From positions 1,116,001-1,180,000 of the forward strand of contig JAWZSP010000009.1 in NCBI GenBank assembly GCA_034401135.1: 64,000 nt of DNA. Reading direction: 5' to 3'. The notes beneath the pieces are model-generated. The model was not told where the DNA came from. It saw only the letters and a program-made list of their open reading frames with translations, and searched no databases. Positions 56,303-64,000 of the stretch are shown here, piece by piece. Origin of the DNA: Volutella citrinella. Taxonomy: Eukaryota; Ascomycota; Sordariomycetes; Hypocreales; Nectriaceae. The number at the start of each line of letters is the position of its first letter. Position 1 is the first letter of the stretch. Made by a program: the position numbers and the translations under genes.

Positions 56303-57725
56303 ATGGGCGACAATACCGCACGATCCGACGTCCCCGACGCTCCACCCGCAGCTGCGACAACTGCGGCCACCAACGCTCCCGCTCCCGCTGCCGCTCCCGT
56401 CCCCGCCCCCGCCCTCAACGTACAAGACAACCGCCACGGCTTCATCGAGGCCGACGAGGTCCACGATGACGACGACAACGACTCTTCCCTTGGCAGTGAT
56501 GCCATCAGCTCCACCGCCTCCATCAGCAGCAGCATCCTGCGCTACCGTGAGGAAAATGGCCGCACATACCACGCTTACAAGGACGGCGCATACGTCCTGC
56601 CCAACGACCAGCGCGAGCAGGAGCGCCTCGACCTCCAGCACCACCTATTCCTCCTGACCTTTGAGGACAAGCTGTACCTGAGCCCGGCCGGGCGCAACGG
56701 CCACAAGGTCGAGCACGCCCTCGACGTCGGCACCGGCACCGGCCTCTGGGCAATGGACTTTGCCGACGAGCACCCCGAGGCCCAGGTCATTGGCGTGGAC
56801 CTGTCGCCCATCCAGAGCGACTTCGTGCCGCCCAACCTGTCCTTCCAGGTCGACGACCTCGAGGAGCCGTGGACCTTCAACAACAAGTTCGACTTCATCT
56901 ACAGCCGCATGATGACGAGCTCCTTTGCCGACTTCCCCAAGTTCTTCCAGCAGAGCTACGAGAACCTCAACCCCGGCGGCTGGCTCGAGATGGCCGACGT
57001 CTGCCCCCTGACGTCTGATGACGGCACACTCAAGCCCGACATGGCCTTTTCCAACTGGCTAAAGTGCCTGCTCGACGGCACCCGCGCCATCAGCCGCCCC
57101 TTTGATGGTGCCTACCTGTACCAGGAGCAGATGAAGGCCGCTGGCTTCACCAACATCAAGTCGATACTCTTCAAGTGGCCCTCGAACCGCTGGCCCAAGG
57201 ACGCAAAGCTCAAGGAACTTGGTTAGTTGCGCACCTGCATTTCCTTTTTCTTCCCTGAGCCTCCCGACTGCTCTTCTCCTCCAGCCGTCCCTTCCGGCAA
57301 TGACAAATCTCGTGCTCGCTGGCCTTTGAGATCTGTACGCGGAAAGCTTCGCCGGAGCGCGGTCAGCATAGTTGACGGGATGGCTGCGCGTCTGAGGTCA
57401 GCGCCGTACAGAGGGCGCGTTGGAGACACAGGACACAAAGAAGCATAGTCTTGCGACGAAACTAACGTGATGCAGGCACGTGGAATCAGGAGAACATTGG
57501 CTCCGGCCTGGAGGCCTTGAGTGCGGCTGTGTTTACGCGCGTCCTCGGCTGGACCAAGGAGGAGCTGGACGTCCTCCTTGCCGATGTCCGACGGGAACTT
57601 CGAGACCCCAATATCCACTCGTATTGGCCCATGTAAGAATCTCGTGTCGCCTGCCGCGCGAGAGACGCGTACTGACTAGTCACAGCCTCGTTGTCTACGG
57701 ACAGAAGCCGCTTGATGCGCAGTAA
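56303..57725 (+). CDS. LaeA/UMTA-type SAM-dependent methyltransferase
   Basis: Fungal methyltransferase of the LaeA-like (UMTA) group; these include regulators of secondary metabolism, but this is not shown to be LaeA itself. Exons 56303-57221, 57476-57632 and 57686-57725 give 371 aa. The N-terminal ~75 residues are Ala/Pro-rich then acidic (EVHDDDDNDSS) and probably disordered. The typical YREENGRTYHAYKDGAY element precedes the catalytic domain. SAM motif I is HALDVGTGTGLWAMDFA, with VIGVDLSPIQ as motif II. The GGWLEMADV element and a C-terminal VVYGQKP follow. Intron 1 is long for this window (254 nt) but is needed to join LG to TWNQENIGSG. The start is the first ATG of the frame. Confidence 0.92.
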
Positions 57726-58128
57726 ATGATCATATTGACTAAATTGCAGCGTATCTTTGCCAAACAAAACCTTGGGGGGGCGTAGCAACGTGGGGTATTA
57801 AAGCTCATTATTACATTAAACCATTTACTCATTCCTGTTTCGTCCATGTCGCGATACGTATCGTGTAAGGAGGGGGTGATTGCCTCTCATGATTCCTGCC
57901 TCGGCCAATCTGTGTTATCAGGTGTAGGGTTGGTGTCCTGTATTACCACCGATGACTGACCTCTCTCTTGTGTCGATGTCACTGCCCCTTTATCCGTACT
58001 TTCTCGGCCCTTCGAATTCAGTCACGTCACTCGTCTCTCGTGGAGATTGTGGCTGAGGCTGTACTACGGGGTTGGTCGATTCTGCTGTCTGACTTGTCCT
58101 CTCGTATGAGGTGGCCACTCGCCAACGC
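57726..58128. other. intergenic between convergent genes
   Basis: 3' ends of the methyltransferase (plus) and the RING-H2 gene (minus). No feature recognised. Confidence 0.5.
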
Positions 58129-59222
58129 TCAACTGGTGTTAGGAGGCCTCTCTGAAGGCGCAGCAGGCGGAGTTGCAGCAGAGCTCGCAGTTACGGCAGG
58201 CTGCGGCTCCGTAATCTCCACGGGCGGCGCGCCATAGTCGAATTTACAGATGGGGCAGGTCGGGTGCTTGGTGGTGAACCACTTGGCTATACACTCGGCG
58301 TGGAAGATGTGGTTGCAGGGTAGCCTGCGGATGATATCCTGGCCATCGAGTGGATCAAGGCAAATGACACTGATGACGAACACATGTCAGCGTGATTCAG
58401 CATTGCGGGTACGCATGAAGAGGGTAGCTCGAGAGCCAATACGGAGGCGGTGGAATGACACCGAAGACCCGAGACGGGGGGAGCATCAAAGGCAGACAGG
58501 GAGAAGAACAGGGAAAGCTCGGGGAGCAAAATAAGGTTAATCAAGCCTCACAGCCACGCGGGGACGCTTACCAGATGAGGAATGTACTGCACTGAAGGCT
58601 CGCCGGATCGCCACTTTCCGCAACGTTTTTCCACTTGGCAAAGGGCTGTGCAGGGGCGAGCTCGTCAAGCTTTTCGATGGGAAAGGGGGGCACTGCTGGT
58701 CGGTTACGGCGTGTCCTGACTGCGCCGGCAGCTTCGGGATCAAGCAGGGTGCTGCGTGGGAGATGTTCGAGGAGCCAGCGGTTGCGGACCATGAGTCGGC
58801 TGCAGAGGTGGAGTTAGGCACGAAACGGAGATATTACAGTAAGCACAGACTGCCATGTGCTGTGACGCCTCATGTGCTGTGACATACTCCAGTGTAGAAT
58901 ATGCATGACGACGAGGCGGGTAGGGGTGTGATGTGATTCGTTGCCAACAGGCTGCGATTTCTTCCACATGAGGCGGATGAAACGCGGCTGGGTAAAGCAA
59001 GGCGAACCACCAAAACACATCCGAGAACGAGAACGGGGAACAAGCTTCCACGAGACAGAGCAGCCGATGAAAAAGGACAACTCACTATACGAGGAAGGCG
59101 AGTATGAAGAGGACCACAATGACGCCGCACAAGATGACGAGCGTAATGGATCCAATACCGTTCCTGTTTTGGCCCTGTTGTCCATTGCTGGCATCCCCGT
59201 TTGGGGCTGTGCTGTTTGCCAT
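58129..59222 (-). CDS. membrane-anchored RING-H2 E3 ubiquitin ligase
   Basis: Small (201 aa) single-pass protein. Exons 59222-59086, 58799-58572 and 58369-58129 are joined in frame. Residues about 20-46 form one transmembrane helix (SITLVILCGVIVVLFILAFLV), preceded by a short polar lumenal/extracellular N-terminus. A basic linker (RLMVRNRWLLEHLP) follows. The RING-H2 finger is split by an intron and reads CVICLDPLDGQ, then LPCNHIFHAECIAKWF, then CPICK, which has all eight zinc ligands. The tail is Pro/Ala/Ser-rich. Both introns (286 and 202 nt) are long for this genome, so a small additional exon cannot be excluded. Divergent from the Ca2+-ATPase. Confidence 0.87.
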
Positions 59223-61966
59223 GGCTGGCACTAGGTAATTAAGCTTGGTTTGATGCGGGTTTAGATTGCGCCGTCTGGCGGGAGATTGGGCGGCGTCTGT
59301 GCTTGGAGTCCGCAGGAGGCGATCGCAAACTGGGCAGGGATGCGTCGGTGGCGATGGTGATGATGGAGAGCCGCGTCTGGGATGGTGGTCCACTCAGCGG
59401 TGGTCGATATGTCGCCAACCGGGCCCTTATTATGCCTGTTGGAAAAACCCGCGACGGGCGGGGGCCTGTCCGGGGATGGACTGACTGAGCGGTCACGATG
59501 ATGAAGACGCCGCGGGCCAAGGCCGGCGTTGCTTTCTTGGCAGCGATGGCTGCAACAGAAGTGACGACGACACGACACGGTGCGGCTGGGTGTCAGCGGT
59601 CTGTATGGTCTGTCGCCTGAAAATGCCTGTCTAGCTAGCTGTATGTTCTGCTTGTTGCTTCTGAGCCGGTCTGGGCCGGTGAATTGAGATGGGGCCAAGG
59701 GGATGGCGAGACTGTGAGTTGCAAACCTGTTTTCTTGGCCGGCATGAACGTCGCAAACGTTCAGCTGGTGTTGCTCTGTGCGCTACTACGCCGGCGCTTG
59801 TCCGCTAGTCAGTTGATGGATTTCCTGTTCAATCTCGCCATTTCCCAGCTGGGCAATTAAGGAGCTCGCAGTACCGGCGGGTTGGAAGGGGAGATGAGTT
59901 GGGTCACCAGTTCCACAACGCCGAGACCAAGTTTATGACTGACAAACGACGAAAGAGGGGGAAAGTCATCCAGTCTGGTGACCACCGTTGGCGCTGTTCC
60001 AGTGCCGCGGCTGGTGGCATGACCGCCAATACATGCTCGCTGTGGCCAGTCGGGAGCCAGTGGAGGCTACCATCGGGCCAGCTGCTCCTGGTGTGCCTGC
60101 CAGTGGACGCTGTGCTACGGGCCACAAGCGACCAGTCGCCGCAGAGCGCCGAGATAGAGGTAGGGTGTCTGGTGGCGTGTGTGCCAGTGGTGTGTCCGGT
60201 GGGGTGCTTCGATGCTCCATCGCCGCTCCATAGCTGATTCCCAGCGCTCCACAGGCCGCGCCAGGCAATCGAGGAGAATGACACCCCCCCACGCTTATTG
60301 GCCGGAAACTGGACCACTCCTGTCTGCCGAGACCTGTTGGGTTGGTTGCCAGGGCACTGCCACCGCCAAGTTCCAGAGCGACGTGTGAGTGGACACCTGC
60401 ACCTGTGGGAGCGATTAGTGGTGTAGCCCGTGGCGCTTGGGGTCCAGCGCCCGCCCGTATGTTCAGGGCGGAGAGGAGGGTCGTGCACAATCGACCTCGG
60501 GAAACAAAGAGGCAGAATTACGACGGCAGGGCATCTTTTTATGCAAGGGAGGGACAATGTGCAAATGACAAAGGCTCAAAAAGTTCCCACACGATGCAGT
60601 CATTATCAAGATGCAAAAGTAGACAAAATGTCGTTTGACAATACGGAAATGCAAATTGCACAATAGGTCGCCAATCTGCGGGCTACTTCATGGGTGAAGA
60701 ACAAAGACTGGGCTGCTGAAATAGAGCTGATTTTAAGGTGCTGCGACCAGTGGCCGCCCGCACCATACTAGTTTCATTTTCGGTACAGGGGCGGACCCCA
60801 ATTGCCAGCCGCCAGCCCTTCACAGGCAAATTCCACATTTCCTTGTTGCCATGAGGGTCAATCACAAACATTGTGAATCACTCGTCGTAGCAGGTCCAAC
60901 AGGCTGATCAGTGATCACACACCACCAGCGCTACTCGGCTGGGTAATTAATGTGTGAATTACCGCCCGGTATGGGTGCAAAGTGAAGTAACCCATTTGAA
61001 TGGTTCACATTGAGCCCCCAAAAAAGCCCAATGAGTCGGGGCCCGCTGCTGGTGAGCCTTGAGCTGAGCCTGTGGTGAGCTGAGCCCGAGCCTCTGGGTG
61101 TGCCCTCCAGGCTCCCTGCCTCTGCCCTCAGGAACAGCAAGCGCCAGTTGGCCAGTGTTATTCAGTGTTAGTTGATGACGTCCCAGGCAGTCAGCGGGCA
61201 GCTACGCCTCTTCCCACGTCACCTTCGCCCCATCAGGCGGCCATTCCTTTTCCATCCCATCCGCATGCAGGCAGGCGACAATCACAAATACAACTCGCAA
61301 GCAATCATAACGATTTCACCCCCCGCCAAGTTTCCTCTGCGCTTCCTCTTCTTCCTCTTCCTCTTCTTCCCACTCCTGCTTCCCTGATCGCCGCTCCACC
61401 AACACTCCCTAGGTACCAGACCACTTCGCCCAGCATCCACCTCGCAATTGGTGATTGGCTATCTGCACGGGCCCGACGCGACTTGGTTAGACGGCCAAGA
61501 CTGCCAAGCTTCGAAACCTGGCCTAGGACTGGCTCTAAGATACCGGTGGCTGTGGCAGTGCTGGCTTGAATGCGCATAACTGAGCTGTCTCCTCCGTCCT
61601 TTTCCTCTTCCCCAGAGATCTTTGGCTCTCGATTCAGAATTCCAGTCTCTGCTGCTGCTCCTGCTGTCGGCTAGTCACTCGTCGTGTCTGCTCTGCCATG
61701 AGGTGAGCCTGCGCCTGCGCCCTGCTGCGTCTCCCTCAATTGCCCACGTTTTACGTCCCGTTGGTCGCCCATTTGCGACGCCGACACAGCGGTGACAACG
61801 TCCAAGCAAGGTCAGGCTTTGCCGTGCCCGACCGGACGCCCCATACGTTTTTCCCTGCCTGTCGACAGAGCGCCTGTCAACGGCAGCCCAACGTCGAAAC
61901 CAACATCGACGCCCCCCCCCAACCCTGCTGTGAGCTGCAGGCAGCTTTGCGCGACCCCATGCAAAG
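59223..61966. other. divergent 2.7 kb region, no gene seen
   Basis: Between the RING-H2 gene (minus) and the Ca2+-ATPase (plus). Frames on both strands are motif-free. GAGCC/GCTGAGCC elements recur at 61052-61094, and a (TTCCTC)-rich pyrimidine tract lies at 61334-61384. The final several hundred bases probably include the ATPase 5' UTR. Confidence 0.5.
61334..61384 (+). promoter_or_regulatory. pyrimidine-rich tract
   Basis: TTCCTCTTCTTCC-type sequence about 580-630 bp before the Ca2+-ATPase ATG. It is typical of fungal promoter/5' UTR regions. No specific factor is implied. Confidence 0.35.
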
Positions 61967-64000
61967 ATGGACTCATCGTCTCAACCTCCACAGAAGCGGG
62001 CTCGCGCGCCCACCATCAAGCTCGACGATTCGGCCGTTGACCACCAGCATCAACCGGGTAAGACGCACCACTGGCAGCCCCATCTAGTCTGTTTCTGGCG
62101 GATTGCCTCATTGGGCTCACACTAACATGATTTACTACAGACCGTGCCGAATCAGTAAAGTCTTCCCATCTCGACGACTCTAATACCCTAACAGTCCCGA
62201 CAAGTAAGTCGCGGAGTAATTCATGGTCCTCGGATCCCACGCACGTGGGTTCTGGCGAGACCACACTCGGAGCCGATGGCACCTTTCGAAAGGTCAAGAA
62301 GGGTGATCAAGACCTATTACAGCCCAACCCCGGCGAGGAGAGCCGCTTCAACATCGAGCAGAACCCCTTTGGCTTCTCGCCAGGCCATCTCTCCAAGCTC
62401 ATCAACCCCAAGAACCACCGCGTCTTCGTTACACTAGGAGGCCTTGCAGGGATCGAAAAAGGGCTGCGGACGGATGTCAAGGCTGGTCTGAGTGTAGACG
62501 AGACGCATCTCGACGGTGCCGTGCGATTTGAGGAGGCTGTCGAAGCACCCCAGAAGGAAGCGGCCAAGGGCGAGAGCAATGCCGAGCCACCGGCCAGCCA
62601 CGATAACCATGGGTCCGACTCGTTCAGCGACCGGAAGCGGATTTACGGCACCAACCGATTACCGGAGCGCAAGTCGATGTCACTACTTCAGCTCGCCTGG
62701 ATTGCTCTCCAGGACCGTGTGCTCATCTTGCTGAGCGTGGCGGCTGTCGTCTCCCTGGCGCTCGGCCTATACCAGACGTTCGGCCAAGAAGTGCATGACG
62801 GTGCCAGACTAGAATGGGTTGAGGGTGTGGCCATTATTGTCGCCATCGCGATTGTCGTCATTGTCGGGAGTGTCAACGATTGGCAAAAGGAACGACAGTT
62901 TCGAAAACTCAACGAGAAGAAGGAGGATCGCAAGGTCAAGGTGGTACGTTCCGGGAAGCCAACCAGTATCTCTATCCACGACGTACTTGTTGGCGAGGTT
63001 ATGCTCCTTGAGCCGGGCGACATTATTCCCGTCGACGGCATCTTCATCAATGGTGACACCCTCAGCTGCGATGAGTCTTCAGCGACTGGAGAGTCAGATT
63101 TGATGAAGAAGACGCCCGCTGATGAAGTATACCACGCGTTACTCCACGATGACGCGCCCAAGCTCAAGAAGCTCGACTGCTTCATTATCTCCGGTGCGAA
63201 GGTCCTAGATGGCGTTGGAACATTCCTAGTTACTGCTGTGGGAGAAGATTCCACCCATGGAAAGACTATGATGTCTCTACGAGAGGATCCCGGCATGACA
63301 CCCCTTCAGTCCAAGCTCAACGTTCTAGCAGGTGAGTTTTGCCTAACTTGTTCTCTGGATGACGACTAACACAGAAAGGTTACATTGCCAAGATTGGTAG
63401 CGCTGCTGGTGGCCTACTCTTCACCGTCCTTCTCATCAAATTCCTCGCTCAGCTCCCAGGAAACAGCGACTCCCCCGAGCAAAAGGGACAGGCGTTTCTC
63501 CGTATTCTTATCACTGCCATTACCATTATCGTCGTTGCCGTACCTGAAGGTCTCCCCCTCGCGGTCACACTGTCTCTTGCATTTGCGACCAAGAAGATGA
63601 CCAAGGAGAACAATCTGGTGCGACATCTTCAGTCATGCGAAACCATGGGTAACGCAACGGTTATTTGCTCCGACAAGACTGGTACACTCACAGAAAATGT
63701 CATGACTGTTGTTGCCGGATCGCTTGGCGATGGTGGACACTTCCAGTTTGGCGATGACAACTTTGACCAGAAGAAGGACCAGTCCGCCTCCAGCTCCCCG
63801 TCGACTGCCGAATACGATGAGAAGCAATCGGGCGGCGTCATCCCCATTTCCCAGCTCTCCTCAAAGCTCGACGAAGAATACCGAAACTTGTTCCGGCTGG
63901 GTCTCACCGTCAACACCACAGCCTTTGAAGGCGAAGAGGATGGCAAGCAGGTTTTTGTTGGAACCAAGACGGAAACTGCCCTGCTTGACTGGGCTCGCCG
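61967..64000 (+). CDS. calcium-transporting P-type ATPase (PMC1/NCA-2 type), 3' truncated by window end
   Basis: P2B-type Ca2+ pump that moves cytosolic Ca2+ into the vacuole or out of the cell; likely a relative of yeast Pmc1 and Neurospora nca-2/nca-3. Exons visible are 61967-62057, 62141-63331 and 63379 to the edge, 634 complete codons so far. A disordered N-terminus (MDSSSQPPQKRARAP) precedes the first membrane segment. The actuator element SCDESSATGESD is in exon 2. The fourth membrane segment has PEGLPLAV, and the phosphorylation site CSDKTGTLTEN follows, whose Asp is phosphorylated. The protein continues past base 64000 (last residues LLDWAR), so the nucleotide-binding domain and later helices are missing here only because of the window boundary. 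The start is the ATG before MDSSSQ; splicing at HQPG/DRAES is in frame. Confidence 0.93.

Noticed and set aside
61052..61094. Crz1 calcineurin-dependent response element
   Set aside because: The GGCTCA cores lack the G two bases upstream required by the GNGGC(G/T)CA consensus.

Overview
The window is chromosomal DNA from a filamentous ascomycete, most likely a Sordariomycete of the Hypocreales type. The reasons are GC-rich coding sequence, genes cut by many 45-85 nt introns with GTAAGT-like donors and CTAAC/CTGAC branch points, and single-copy eukaryotic housekeeping genes (RNA polymerase III large subunit, fimbrin, sterol acyltransferase, SR protein) spaced by 0.3-4 kb. No rRNA, tRNA, CRISPR array, recognisable transposon or prokaryotic operon was seen. 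Gene models below were built by hand from reading-frame continuity, splice sites and family motifs.

Layout. 1.4-2.7 kb (-): SR splicing factor. 4.2-6.4 kb (+): sterol O-acyltransferase. 6.6-8.8 kb (-): fimbrin. 9.7-10.5 kb (+): RING-like/ankyrin-like protein. 11.4-14.8 kb (+): DDHD phospholipase. 15.6-20.1 kb (+): RPC1. 20.3-21.5 kb (+): SRAP/HMCES DNA-protein crosslink protein. 21.8-23.8 kb (-): SnoaL-like/flavin monooxygenase. 25.1-25.8 kb (+): GNAT acetyltransferase. 26.9-28.5 kb (+): MFS transporter. 28.9-30.0 kb (+): D-2-hydroxyacid dehydrogenase.

30.9-37.0 kb looks accessory. It holds an orphan helical protein with a basic tail (-), an FHA-kinase that is frameshifted next to its HRD motif (-), and an orphan protein with a duplicated Trp-rich module (+). 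An F-box protein (37.5-39.2 kb, -) follows, then a 4 kb stretch with no convincing gene but with CACGTG motifs. That stretch lies upstream of a PiT-family phosphate permease (43.3-45.2 kb, +).

46.1-47.1 kb (+): second 2-hydroxyacid dehydrogenase. 47.3-48.2 kb (-): DUF1275 membrane protein. 48.8-49.6 kb (-): protein N-terminal methyltransferase. 50.2-52.1 kb (-): orphan multi-pass membrane protein with a glycosylatable ectodomain. 54.0-55.3 kb (+): acid-ceramidase/NAAA-like amidase. 56.3-57.7 kb (+): LaeA/UMTA-type methyltransferase. 58.1-59.2 kb (-): membrane RING-H2 E3 ligase. 62.0 kb to the window end (+): PMC1/NCA-2-type Ca2+-ATPase, cut off by the window.

The genes are independent units and no biosynthetic cluster is evident. 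Themes are lipid metabolism, RNA and DNA maintenance, and ion transport. I see no clear new multi-gene system. The best leads are the orphan genes at 30.9-37 kb, the orphan membrane protein at 50-52 kb, two GC-AG introns sharing one donor context, the long low-complexity intron in the SR gene, and the long regulatory-looking stretch before the phosphate permease.
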